This document shows, piece by piece, positions 8,475 through 16,999 of a stretch of DNA of 53,255 bases. The notes beneath the pieces were generated by a model that was not told the origin of the DNA, searched no databases, and saw only the letters and a program-made list of their open reading frames with translations. The translations under genes and the position numbers were made by a program. Numbering within the stretch: the first letter of the stretch is position 1; every line of letters starts with the position of its first letter. The stretch is taken from contig VXRL01000013.1 in assembly GCA_009838515.1 (NCBI GenBank), forward strand, positions 1 through 53,255. The letters are read 5' to 3'. The DNA is from Terriglobia bacterium. Lineage in GTDB: Bacteria > Acidobacteriota > Terriglobia > Bryobacterales > UBA6623.

Positions 8475-8735
8475 ATGAGAACGACTTTAACGCTTGACGA
8501 CGATGTTGCGGACTTCCTAAGGATGCAGAGCCGCCTGTTGGACAAGTCGTTCAAGCAGGTGGTGAACGATGTCCTGCGCCGAGGCATGACAGTAGGATCC
8601 CAAGCGCCCGACCTGCCAACATATCGTGTTGTCCCCAACCGCAGTCGCCTCGTGCCGGGCGTCGATCCGCTGAGGCTCAACCAGCTCAACGATGAACTGG
8701 AGGCACAGGACTTCGCTGCGGAGAGTGGACAGTGA
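8475..8735 (+). CDS. vapB: VapB-type antitoxin (module 2)
   Basis: An 86-residue protein with an N-terminal ribbon-helix-helix pattern (MRTTLTLDDDVADFLRMQ, then SFKQVVNDVLRRG) and a loose, Pro-rich C-terminal tail expected to wrap round the toxin. The ATG at 8475 was preferred to a frame start at 8391 because the ribbon strand begins there and the promoter at 8440-8468 would be inside the longer version. Its stop overlaps the toxin's GTG by four bases. It is a different subfamily from module 1: the two antitoxins share only the generic MKTTL/MRTTL strand. Confidence 0.85.
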   Translation: MRTTLTLDDDVADFLRMQSRLLDKSFKQVVNDVLRRGMTVGSQAPDLPTYRVVPNRSRLVPGVDPLRLNQLNDELEAQDFAAESGQ

Positions 8736-9157
8736 TTGTGCCTGACGTCAACCTGCTCGTCTATGCCTTCAACCAAGGCGCACCCCACCATGACGCGGCC
8801 AAGCGTTGGTGGGAGGGCTTGGTCAACGGTGTGGAGAGAGTCGGTGTGCCGTGGGTCGTCGCAACTGGGTTCTTGCGGCTGATGACACATCCGAGAGTCT
8901 TGATGCGGCCCATCTCTTCGGCGGACGCCATCGCACACCTAGGAGAATGGTTTCAGCACCCTCACGTAACGCCAATCAACCCCGGCACCGATCACTTAGC
9001 GCGCCTTCGGGAAATCCTTGACAGCGCTGGTGTTGGTGCCAGCCTCGTGACTGACGCCCACATTGCGGCGCTGGCGATTGAGCATCAGGCTGAGGTTCAC
9101 TCGAATGATTCTGATTTCAGCCGGTTTCCCGGGCTCCGATGGCGGAATCCGCTGTGA
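8732..9157 (+). CDS. vapC: VapC-family PIN-domain toxin (module 2)
   Basis: A 141-residue PIN ribonuclease toxin starting at a GTG that overlaps the antitoxin stop (GTGA). Asp5 (VPDVNLLVYAF), Asp108 (VTDAHIAALA) and Asp126/Asp128 (NDSDFSRF) form the acidic site. The position of the second acidic residue in module 1 (Glu46 in CLGEF) is Gly here (ATGFLRLMTHPR). This GFLR form is common in one VapC branch and is not by itself a sign of inactivity. Expected role: RNA cleavage under antitoxin control. The two VapC proteins of the window are clearly related (YAHRPE/YAFNQG, THPK/THPR) but diverged, suggesting separate acquisitions. Confidence 0.9.
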   Translation: MIVPDVNLLVYAFNQGAPHHDAAKRWWEGLVNGVERVGVPWVVATGFLRLMTHPRVLMRPISSADAIAHLGEWFQHPHVTPINPGTDHLARLREILDSAGVGASLVTDAHIAALAIEHQAEVHSNDSDFSRFPGLRWRNPL

Positions 9158-9312
9158 TCAGGCCGAGCCCACGATCCGAGCGGGTGCGTCGCTTCACTCG
9201 GCGGTGTTCACGTTTACTAGAAACATCGATTCCTGTCTCGTGCCCTGCTCCTTCAAGCTGCGGCGCTTCGCGCAAGGTACAAGCGATGCCAGGCCACGCG
9301 CCTGTCTGGGCT

Positions 9313-10428
9313 CTATGCTGGACCGAGCGCTCGATCCAACGCCTCGACGAAGAAGTACTCTCCCCACATCACTGACTCGCCGACACCGAGGCCGAGATTG
9401 AGGTGGTAGATCCCGTCTTTGAGAATGCCTTCCCAGCCCGGAGTCTGAGAAGCCAAGTACGGCGGCTGCGCAAGGGTCAGCAGGATGCGGCGCGCCGCTT
9501 GGTCGTAGAGCAATCCTTTGGAACGGTCCGCGCTCAACTTCGCGAGCCGAAATAGGCCAGCCGCGGTGATCGCCGATGCGGAGGTTTCGTCCCGCCACTC
9601 CTCTTCTGGTGCGTCAAAGTCCATCGGCGTCACGCCGTTTGCCGGAACATTCTGGAGGAAGTAATCGGCGCACAGCTCGGCCGTTTGCAGGAACCGCGGA
9701 TCGCGCACCAACTTGTAGGCCGAGGTAAAGCCGTAGATCGCCCACGCCAAGCCGCGCGCCCAGCAAGAGTCCGACCGCCAGCCCTGCTGGGTCGACTGCC
9801 GCAGGAACTCCCCAGTCTCCAGGTCATAGATGCCCTCGTGCGACGAGCTGCCATCGCCGCGAACCAAGACTCGAGCGCTAGTGAGGCTGTGCTGCATGGC
9901 GACATCCATTAGTTGCGGATCGCCGGTGCGCAGCGCCGCGTAGAAGATGATCCCGACGTTGGCCATGATGTCGATGAAGATCGATTCTGACCCCATGAAC
10001 GAGGACATGTACCGGCCCTTCTGCTTGAAGCGCAGCGCTAGCGTACGACCGGCCTGAATCACGATGGCTTCGAGATCGGGATTCCCGGTGAGCTTGTACC
10101 AGCGGTGATATGTGGACAAGAAGATGAAACCCAAGTCATGGACATCGCGATCCATCTTGCGAGGCTCGAGCGGCTCCGTGTACCGCTGCGCCAGCTTCAT
10201 CCACTCGGCGCTGCCAGTACGCTTGGCGAAGATCCACATCATGCCTGGCAGGAAACCGTCGCACCAATGTGTCCACGCCGGTTTGTCGTGGCGCCAGCGA
10301 CCCTGCTCGGTGTACATCGGGTAATAGTCCGGATCGCGCTGGGCCGTGGAGCGCACTTGCCCTTGAGCGAACTCCAAGGCTCGCTCAAACACTTCGTGGG
10401 AGCCGTCTAGGGAGGCCACTTCGAGCAT
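9313..10428 (-). CDS. GH88-family unsaturated glucuronyl hydrolase
   Basis: A 371-residue (alpha/alpha)6-barrel hydrolase of glycoside hydrolase family 88. GH88 enzymes hydrolyse the unsaturated uronic acid left at the non-reducing end after polysaccharide lyases act, by hydrating its double bond. The two catalytic-type aspartates sit in DVHDLGF (Asp98) and FIDIMANVG (Asp153), and aromatic sugar-binding segments such as HDKPAWTHWCDGF are present. There is no signal peptide, so it should act in the cytoplasm on imported disaccharides. No lyase is in the window. The ATG at 10428 follows a TGA-TACACT extended -10 at 10439-10444. It lies next to the enolase-superfamily enzyme on the same strand, 280 bases downstream of it, consistent with one uronate pathway. 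Confidence 0.88.
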   Translation of the reverse strand: MLEVASLDGSHEVFERALEFAQGQVRSTAQRDPDYYPMYTEQGRWRHDKPAWTHWCDGFLPGMMWIFAKRTGSAEWMKLAQRYTEPLEPRKMDRDVHDLGFIFLSTYHRWYKLTGNPDLEAIVIQAGRTLALRFKQKGRYMSSFMGSESIFIDIMANVGIIFYAALRTGDPQLMDVAMQHSLTSARVLVRGDGSSSHEGIYDLETGEFLRQSTQQGWRSDSCWARGLAWAIYGFTSAYKLVRDPRFLQTAELCADYFLQNVPANGVTPMDFDAPEEEWRDETSASAITAAGLFRLAKLSADRSKGLLYDQAARRILLTLAQPPYLASQTPGWEGILKDGIYHLNLGLGVGESVMWGEYFFVEALDRALGPA

Positions 10429-10708
10429 GAGGCTTCCCAGTGTATCACCGGGGTTTCGAGGCGGATTTTCCAGTTTCTCAGCTCAGCAGACCCCTCTTGC
10501 CAAGGCTCAACGGGGCGCTGTGGGACCCGCAAATGCGAGGCCCTTCGCGCCGTTGAATGTGCTGAGCTAGGAGAGCCCCTACAGGGTCGTTGCGACGGAT
10601 GGGAATGAGTTGGTTTCGCGGCCCCAGGCGTCGAGCCAGTTGACCGGGTGGCGCGAACCTGCGGCTGGCCTGTCGCAACCTAACGCCGTCAGCTGATGCA
10701 CAAACGCA

Positions 10709-11977
10709 CTAGCCCCACCAAGGCTCGTCGGCCGGCTTCTGACGCCGCAAGAAATCCTCGTTGATGTCGAGCCCCAGTCCCGGCTTCTCGGGAACGCGCA
10801 AGCGCCCGTTGCGAACGGCGGGCGGCTCACCTTGAGTCATCTGCTCTCGCAGCCTGCCGGGCCGACCGAGCCAGCTCTCCGAACGATAGAAGTTCTGGAT
10901 TGCCATCGACATGTGCGCCGAAGCGTAGGTGCGCACCAGCGTGCCCACGTTGTGCAACGCCACCGGCGTCCGGGTCAATGCGGCGTAGTCCGCGATCTTG
11001 CGGCAGCCCGTGATTCCTCCGGCGAAGGAGACGTCCGGATGAATGATGTCGACCGCTTGAGCGTCGAGGAACGGCTTAAACTCGCGTAGCAGCTCGAGCT
11101 TCTCGCCGGTCAGCAGCGGCACGCGGGACGATCGCTTCAGCTCCTTCCATCCGTCGGAGTAGCGTGTGTTCAAGGCGTCTTCGACGAACATCAGCCCGAG
11201 GTCTTCGACCGCCCTGCAGATCGCTATGCTGCTCGGCATGTCGAACTCCCCATGGCAGGCCACAGCAATGTCGAAGGCGTCGCCGGCGGCCTCCCGAACG
11301 TTCGCGTAGCCTTGATGCGTCTTGCGCAGCTCCTCGGAGCGTAGCGTCGGATGGTAGGGCCTTTCGATCTGAAATGCCTGGTCGAGATTGAACTTAAAGA
11401 AGGCGAACCCTTCGGGCTGCTCTTTCATCTCGGCGACCCAATCACGGCAGGCCGACTTGTCGTGCATGTCTCGCAGACGATCGCCGTGGGAATACATCGG
11501 GCAGCCGTCGCGGAAGGGCCCTCCGAGCAGTTTGTAGACCGGCCGGCCGGTGATCTTGCCCGCAAGATCCCACAGCGCGATGTCGATGCCGCTGACGGTG
11601 CCCGTCAGGGACGTGTAAGGATGCTGGACGGCCGTCATGCGATAGAAATGCTTTTCGATGGACAGCGGGTCGGCGCCCATCAGCTGAGCCAGTCCATTTG
11701 GATGACGCCCACCCCCGAACGCGGCGGGAAGGGCCAAGTGATCGATGTGCGCGCGGGCCATCGCGGAGTTGGTCCCCGTCTCTCCGTAGCCGACCAGGCC
11801 AGCGTCGGTCTCAATCTTGATCAAGCAGCCGTCGAACTGGAAATCGAGCTGCATCGCCTTGATGGCGGTGATCTTGACCTGGCCTTCGAAGGGAGCGGCG
11901 AGGGCGCGGTAGTTCGCCATCCAAGCGCCGGCGGGAGCAGCCAGCGCGGCTCGTAGGAGTGCTCTGCGGGTGATCAT
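10709..11977 (-). CDS. Mandelate racemase/muconate lactonizing (enolase superfamily) enzyme, Tat-type leader
   Basis: A 422-residue enolase-superfamily protein. The N-terminal lid domain (about residues 33-150) is followed by the barrel with the expected signposts: FFKFNLD (Lys195), VACHGEFD (about 239-246), FVEDAL (Glu266), TGEKLE (Glu292), HPDVSFAGGIT, and the catalytic-type His342 in ALHNVG. Enzymes of this group dehydrate or epimerise sugar acids such as galactonate. Residues 1-28 (MITRRALLRAALAAPAGA...) look like a twin-arginine leader, which is unusual for a sugar-acid dehydratase but common in acidobacterial and planctomycete homologues. It lies upstream of GH88 on the same strand. Exact substrate cannot be assigned. 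Confidence 0.85.
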   Translation of the reverse strand: MITRRALLRAALAAPAGAWMANYRALAAPFEGQVKITAIKAMQLDFQFDGCLIKIETDAGLVGYGETGTNSAMARAHIDHLALPAAFGGGRHPNGLAQLMGADPLSIEKHFYRMTAVQHPYTSLTGTVSGIDIALWDLAGKITGRPVYKLLGGPFRDGCPMYSHGDRLRDMHDKSACRDWVAEMKEQPEGFAFFKFNLDQAFQIERPYHPTLRSEELRKTHQGYANVREAAGDAFDIAVACHGEFDMPSSIAICRAVEDLGLMFVEDALNTRYSDGWKELKRSSRVPLLTGEKLELLREFKPFLDAQAVDIIHPDVSFAGGITGCRKIADYAALTRTPVALHNVGTLVRTYASAHMSMAIQNFYRSESWLGRPGRLREQMTQGEPPAVRNGRLRVPEKPGLGLDINEDFLRRQKPADEPWWG

Positions 11978-12456
11978 TTCGTTCGAAGTGGCCCGGCAAG
12001 AGCGCCGTGGCGCACTGCCTCTTCACGATACCCGCATCCGCCAAGAACTGCTCAGGACCGATTAGATGCCGCTTCCCGCTATCGAATCGACTTCAAACCC
12101 GGGCGTGAAACGATGTGGCGGGCGAAGAACCGGGGGCTTCGAGCGATCGACGCTCCCCGGGAACACTGCTTGCGGGCGGATCCGGGGCGCGCGTCCTCCG
12201 TTCTTGTTCGTCCCCGCCACATTGTGGTGGTCGCATTTCGAGTACCGGTCTAGCCGGGCCCAACCTTCGCCTCGAGCTTCGGCGACGGGATTCTCGGTCC
12301 CATACAATCGTTAGGTTTCGCCAGCAGTCGCCATATCTTGATGTGGTCGGACAAGCAGACAGGACGGATCGAGACTTCGGATAACTTACGGGATGCGTTC
12401 CTAGGGACCGAAGATCCCCGCCAAAGGCCCAGGTACAGGCATTGCCACCGCCCGCC
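11978..12456. other. Intergenic between divergent genes, no gene seen
   Basis: About 480 bases separating the enolase-superfamily gene (minus) from the Nramp-like gene (plus). A long minus-strand frame crosses it into the transporter gene, but it has no family features and a shadow-like Arg/Ser/Pro composition. The stretch presumably holds both promoters; I could not pick convincing ones. Confidence 0.45.
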
Positions 12457-13779
12457 ATGAACTCCTCCACGGTTCGCGAACCGCCGCATAGCCTGTTCAG
12501 CACGCTGCGCAACATCGGCCCGTCGCTAATCCTCACCGCCAACATCGTCGGCTCGGGCGAACTCATCATGACCACCGCCCTAGGTGCGTCGGCCGGCTTC
12601 GTCACCTTGTGGGTCATTTTTGTCAGCTGCGCCGTCAAGGTGGTCGTGCAGCTGGAGTTCGGCAAGCACGCAATCGGTTCCGGCGAGACGACGCTCCACT
12701 CCTTCAACCGTCTACCCGGCCCGAAATGGCGCGGCGTGTCGTGGTCCTTGGTCGCCTGGCTTGGCGTCAAGCTGATCCAGCTTGTCCAGTACGGCGGCAT
12801 TGTAGGCGCGGTGGCGCTCGCACTGCACCTTGCCTTCCCCTGGGCTCCGACAAGCGTTTGGGCATGGGTCTGCGGCCTGAGTACTTCGATGCTGGTCTGG
12901 CGCGGCGGCTACCGCTTCGTCGAGCGCACTGCCGTGGTGCTGACCGCGATGTTCTCAACCGTGACCGTAGTCTGCGCTCTGCTTCTGCAGTGGACGCCCT
13001 ACCGCATCAGCGCCGGGATGCTGGCGGAGGGCCTTACGTTCGAACTGCCCGCGGCGGCCGTGGGAGTAGCCGTAGCAGCGTTCGGGCTGACCGGAGTGAG
13101 TGCGGACGAGATCATTTCGTATCCCTATTGGTGCCTAGAAAAGGGCTATGCGGCACACGCTGGAGCCGATGACGGCTCGTCCGAATGGGCGGCCCGCGCT
13201 CGTGGATGGATTCGAGTGATGTACGTGGACGCGATCGCTTCGCTGTTGATCTACACCACCGCGACCGCTGCGTTCTACGTCCTGGGAGCGGCCGTGCTCC
13301 ACGGGCGCGGACCGGTGCCGGAAGGCCCGCACATCATCGAAGCCCTGTCTGGCATCTATACCGAGACACTCGGGCCTGGTGCAATGGGCCTGTTCCTGAC
13401 CGGCTCGGTGACGGCCCTGTATTCCACGCTCTTCGTGGCCTGCGCCTCCAGCACCCGCATGTTCACGGATGCGTTCGCACAGTTCGGCCTGCTCGAATAC
13501 TCAAACGCTGAGTCGCGAAGGCGCTGGATCGGCGCGCTGGCCTGGGCTCTGCCGCTGATCTGGACGGTCCTGTTCCTGTATGTTCGCGCCCCGCTATTCA
13601 TGGTGAGCCTAGGTGGTGTCGCCTTGGCCGTGCTTCTGCTGCAAGTGGTCTTCGCGGCCCACCAATTCCGATACCGGCGCCTGCCGCAGGCCCTCCGACC
13701 GTCCCGCGCCTACGACATATTGCTATGGGGCAGCATAGCGGCGATCGTTGGAGTCGGACTCAAGGCTGTGTGGGGCTAG
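12457..13779 (+). CDS. Nramp-family-like metal ion transporter with altered metal-site motifs
   Basis: A 440-residue integral membrane protein with about 11 membrane spans, matching the Nramp fold (LFSTLRNIGPSLILTANIVGSGELIMTTALG at the first span). Nramp proteins import Mn2+ or Fe2+ with protons. In classical members span 1 carries DPGN and span 6 MPH; here span 1 reads IVGSGEL and span 6 GLTGVSADEIISYPYW, so neither canonical ligand set is present. It may therefore carry another ion, or belong to a transporter branch with a different substrate. An in-frame TTG at 12442 could add five residues; the ATG at 12457 is preferred. It is divergent from the enolase-superfamily gene and not in an obvious operon. 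Confidence 0.8.
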   Translation: MNSSTVREPPHSLFSTLRNIGPSLILTANIVGSGELIMTTALGASAGFVTLWVIFVSCAVKVVVQLEFGKHAIGSGETTLHSFNRLPGPKWRGVSWSLVAWLGVKLIQLVQYGGIVGAVALALHLAFPWAPTSVWAWVCGLSTSMLVWRGGYRFVERTAVVLTAMFSTVTVVCALLLQWTPYRISAGMLAEGLTFELPAAAVGVAVAAFGLTGVSADEIISYPYWCLEKGYAAHAGADDGSSEWAARARGWIRVMYVDAIASLLIYTTATAAFYVLGAAVLHGRGPVPEGPHIIEALSGIYTETLGPGAMGLFLTGSVTALYSTLFVACASSTRMFTDAFAQFGLLEYSNAESRRRWIGALAWALPLIWTVLFLYVRAPLFMVSLGGVALAVLLLQVVFAAHQFRYRRLPQALRPSRAYDILLWGSIAAIVGVGLKAVWG

Positions 13780-13970
13780 TCTCCGCCGGCCGGGAGCAGT
13801 CGTGCTCGACAAGTACTACGCCAACGATCAGAGGCCAGCAGGGTTGCTTAGAGGCCCTGCTCGACAGCCGAAAGGTCCGCCTGCAACGGGCATTCCGTCC
13901 GCAAGCGGCATCCGAATTGGCTCAGAGAGTCTAGCTCGTTCACTCCGACGGCACGCCCTTGCGAGCGCTG

Positions 13971-14588
13971 CTACCTGCCCTTTCTGAGTGGGATCTCGAA
14001 GTAGAAGAGGTCCCGCCCGTTCGTGATGTCGTAGATTCCGGAAATATAGGCCGATGCACCGGCCAGGGACGCTTCCGTTCCGGTCCAGAAGTAGACGAAT
14101 CCGCTGGCCGTGCTCTTGGGAGTCACGATCGGGGCCATGAACTCGCTCTGGATGATCTGCGGCCTGTTCAGCGGACCCTTCTTGACCCGCGTCTTACTGA
14201 GGCCGGGCACGCCTGGCACGTTCCTCCGCGTTGGCTGGTGTCCGGCCGGATTGAAGCTCGCGAGGTCATCGCCCCGGATGGGGTCCAAACTCTGGCGATC
14301 AGCGGCGATGAAGCGCACCTGCATGTTTTCCAACGAATAGATATTGGTTCCCGTGTTGGATAGCACGAGCAGCAGGGGCATGATCCCGTGCTGGTACGGG
14401 CGCACCTTGCCGAACGCGCTCTGCTGGTCCTTGCTCGAGACGAACGGCTTGACGGCAACGATGAGATCACCTTGCTTTTGCCTGGCCGGATACTTGTCAG
14501 CCGTCTTGGCGCGGAATTCGCCCGCGGCCACTGCCGAGCCGAGCGCGATACCCACGAGAGCCACCAGCGCAGTCAATGTGCGTCGCAT
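13971..14588 (-). CDS. Conserved-looking exported protein, function unknown
   Basis: About 205 residues beginning with a clear signal peptide (MRRTLTALVALVGIALGSAVAA, cleavage likely before GEF). The mature part begins KTADKYPARQKQGDLIVAVKPF and contains the segment AFGKVRPYQHGIMPLLLVLSNTG, then a run of polar beta-like sequence ending FYFEIPLRKGR. I know no assigned function; the 'KYPA...LIVAV.PF' pattern resembles hypothetical proteins of Acidobacteria from memory. Starts at 14600 or 14609 are also possible and would bring it within 15 bases of the divergent waaA-lpxK start. The two genes share a tiny intergenic space, so their promoters must overlap the coding ends. Confidence 0.65.
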   Translation of the reverse strand: MRRTLTALVALVGIALGSAVAAGEFRAKTADKYPARQKQGDLIVAVKPFVSSKDQQSAFGKVRPYQHGIMPLLLVLSNTGTNIYSLENMQVRFIAADRQSLDPIRGDDLASFNPAGHQPTRRNVPGVPGLSKTRVKKGPLNRPQIIQSEFMAPIVTPKSTASGFVYFWTGTEASLAGASAYISGIYDITNGRDLFYFEIPLRKGR

Positions 14589-14623
14589 GCTTGCTGCCAT
14601 AATACCCATCTGTCTGCTGCCGC

Positions 14624-16978
14624 TTGATCCGCCTGCTATACAACCTGCTGATTACGCTGCTAACGCCGCTCGCGTTTCCCTACTGGATCGTGCGTAGCCT
14701 GGCCAAGGGACACAGCTGGAGAAGTCTCGGCGAAGCCGTCGGCTCTCTGCCCGTCCAAACTAGTACGACCGACGGCGATCCAATTTGGTTTCACGCCGTA
14801 TCGGTCGGCGAAGTGCAGTCGTCGCTGCCGCTGCTACAGCGTCTGCGCGACGCCCAGCCGACTGTTCCCATAGTAGTCAGCACCGGCACCGCAACAGGCC
14901 GGAAGATGGCGGAGGACCAGATCGCCGGACTCGTGGACTTCATCTTCCGCGCCCCTCTTGACCTGCCGTGGTGCGTGTCGCGAGTGTTCCGCAGACTCCA
15001 ACCGCGCTTGCTCTTGATAGCCGAGACGGAGCTATGGCCGAACTACTTCTTCCAAGCCAGCAGCCTAGGTATCCCGGTAGTGATTGTCAACGGCCGAATC
15101 TCCGACCGAGCGGCACCAAGCTACCGAAGGTGGCGCCTGTTATTCGGGCCGGTGCTACGCTGCGCCCGGCTCATACTGGCGCAATCAGAGACTGATCGGG
15201 CAAGGTTCGTTGCGGCCGGCGCTGCGCCTTCGACCACTCGCGTCGGCGGTAACCTCAAGTACGACATAGACATTGCCCAGGGCCGAAGCAAGCTGCCAGT
15301 TGACCTCGACTCGGCGCTCAGCCAGTCCGATCGACGACTGCTGTTCATCGCAGGAAGCACCCGCGAGGGCGAGGAAGAGATGCTGGTGCCGGCGCTTCGA
15401 GCGCTGGCAGAGACCGTGCCTGACCTGCTTGCCGTCGTGGCGCCGAGGCACCCGCACCGCTTCGACGAGGCCGCCAAAGCGCTTGCAGCCGCCGACCTAC
15501 CGGTGTGCCGGCGCTCTCGTCTGGCATCAGTTCCGATCTCGCGCGACGCAGCGGTGCTCGTGCTGGACAGCTTGGGGGAGCTAGCGGCGCTGTACAAGAG
15601 GGCGGATCTGGTCTTTGTCGGCGGCTCGCTAAACGGCTGGGGCGGCCACAACGTCCTAGAGGCGGTCATCCACGAGAAAGCCGTCGTCGTGGGCCCTCAC
15701 ATGCAGAACTTCAGGGACATCGCATCCGACCTCTTGGGAGTAGGCGGCCTGGTCCAAGTGCAAGACATCGAGGAGCTGCCCGAGACACTTCTGGGCTTGG
15801 CGGCCGATCCGTCCCGGCGTCGGAAGATCGGCGCTGCCGGCAAGGATCTGTTGGACCGGAAGCGCGGAGCGGCGGATCGCGCCGCTCGCGAGGCGGCCCG
15901 GCTGTACGGCAGTTCCCTGCCGACGCACGCCCCATCGCTAACCGCCCGTTTCGGGCTGGCGGTGCCGACTGCAGCGTGGGCTGCCGTCGCACGAGTGCGC
16001 CGCTGGGCCTATGGCCGGGGCCTGCTGACAGCCCGGCGGCTTGCGCCTCCGATCGTGTCCGTAGGCAATCTGACAGCGGGAGGCACGGGAAAGACGCCCA
16101 TGGTGGCATGGCTAGTAGAGAGGCTGGCTGAGCGGGGATTCCCGGCCGCGGTGCTCACGCGAGGCTACGGACGCGACGAAAGCCACCGGACACAGCTCGT
16201 GCTCGCCGGTGAGGAAGTCGATCCGCGCCTGTGCGGCGACGAGCCAGCGATGCTGGCGATTCGGTTCGCTGAGAGCGCCCCGAGCACATTAGTGGCAGTG
16301 GGCGCGGATCGGCACGCAGCGGGCCGTATGGTTGCGGATCGAGCGGACTCCGAGTACCTGATACTCGACGACGGATTCCAGCACATGCAACTTCAGCGGT
16401 CCCTCGATATTGTGCTGCTAGACAGCCGACGACCGTTCGGCAATGGCTACACACTGCCCTTGGGGCGTCTGCGCGAGCCTGTATCCAGCCTCCGAGACGC
16501 GGACATCGTGATGATTACCCGCAGCAGTGCCGGACACGAATACACGGCCCTATACGACGCCATCCGCGAGGCCAACCCCGGCGCGAAGATCTTCCGGTCC
16601 CGCACCGTAGCCAAGGACTTAGTCGAAGTAGGAACTGGAAGAGTCCATCAAGTCGGCGACCTGATGGGCCAGCGTGTCGCATGCTTCTGCGGAATCGGTA
16701 ACGCTTCGGCGTTCTTCCGGCAAGGTCGGGGACTGGGATACGACATCGTGCTGGAACGGGCGTACAGAGACCATCACCGCTATTCGCACCGCGACTTGGA
16801 GGAACTGGCGCGATCCGCCGAGGCCGCCGGTGCCGAGGCCTTGCTCACTACATCCAAAGACGTGATGAACCTAGGAAAGGCCGCTCTGCCGATTCCGGCT
16901 CACGCCCTGCGCATCGACCTGGAGGTCGATGCCGACGAAGAATTGCTGGACGAGATCCTAGCGCTGCGCAAGGCCTGA
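14624..16978 (+). CDS. waaA-lpxK: Fused Kdo transferase (WaaA/KdtA) and lipid A 4'-kinase (LpxK)
   Basis: A single 784-residue frame joins two lipid A pathway enzymes. Residues 1 to about 430 are a Kdo transferase: N-terminal membrane anchor (3-22), HAVSVGEV with the catalytic-type Glu63, AETELWPN (133-140), NGRIS, and a C-terminal GGSLNGWGGHNVLEAV motif. Residues about 445-784 are LpxK, the tetraacyldisaccharide 4'-kinase, with the membrane-facing N-terminal helix and the Walker A segment SVGNLTAGGTGKTP (about 478-491), then LDDGFQHMQL. LpxK phosphorylates the lipid A precursor and WaaA then adds Kdo, so the fusion links consecutive steps at the inner membrane. The start is TTG at 14624; the first in-frame ATG is about 95 codons in and would delete the anchor. 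No frameshift is seen at the junction. Confidence 0.92.
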   Translation: MIRLLYNLLITLLTPLAFPYWIVRSLAKGHSWRSLGEAVGSLPVQTSTTDGDPIWFHAVSVGEVQSSLPLLQRLRDAQPTVPIVVSTGTATGRKMAEDQIAGLVDFIFRAPLDLPWCVSRVFRRLQPRLLLIAETELWPNYFFQASSLGIPVVIVNGRISDRAAPSYRRWRLLFGPVLRCARLILAQSETDRARFVAAGAAPSTTRVGGNLKYDIDIAQGRSKLPVDLDSALSQSDRRLLFIAGSTREGEEEMLVPALRALAETVPDLLAVVAPRHPHRFDEAAKALAAADLPVCRRSRLASVPISRDAAVLVLDSLGELAALYKRADLVFVGGSLNGWGGHNVLEAVIHEKAVVVGPHMQNFRDIASDLLGVGGLVQVQDIEELPETLLGLAADPSRRRKIGAAGKDLLDRKRGAADRAAREAARLYGSSLPTHAPSLTARFGLAVPTAAWAAVARVRRWAYGRGLLTARRLAPPIVSVGNLTAGGTGKTPMVAWLVERLAERGFPAAVLTRGYGRDESHRTQLVLAGEEVDPRLCGDEPAMLAIRFAESAPSTLVAVGADRHAAGRMVADRADSEYLILDDGFQHMQLQRSLDIVLLDSRRPFGNGYTLPLGRLREPVSSLRDADIVMITRSSAGHEYTALYDAIREANPGAKIFRSRTVAKDLVEVGTGRVHQVGDLMGQRVACFCGIGNASAFFRQGRGLGYDIVLERAYRDHHRYSHRDLEELARSAEAAGAEALLTTSKDVMNLGKAALPIPAHALRIDLEVDADEELLDEILALRKA

Positions 16979-16999
16979 CATGCGACGCGAGCAGCGGCG

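Noticed and set aside
12093..12800. 235-residue minus-strand frame across the Nramp-like gene start
   Set aside because: Overlaps a real gene on the other strand, no motifs, Arg/Ser-rich shadow composition.
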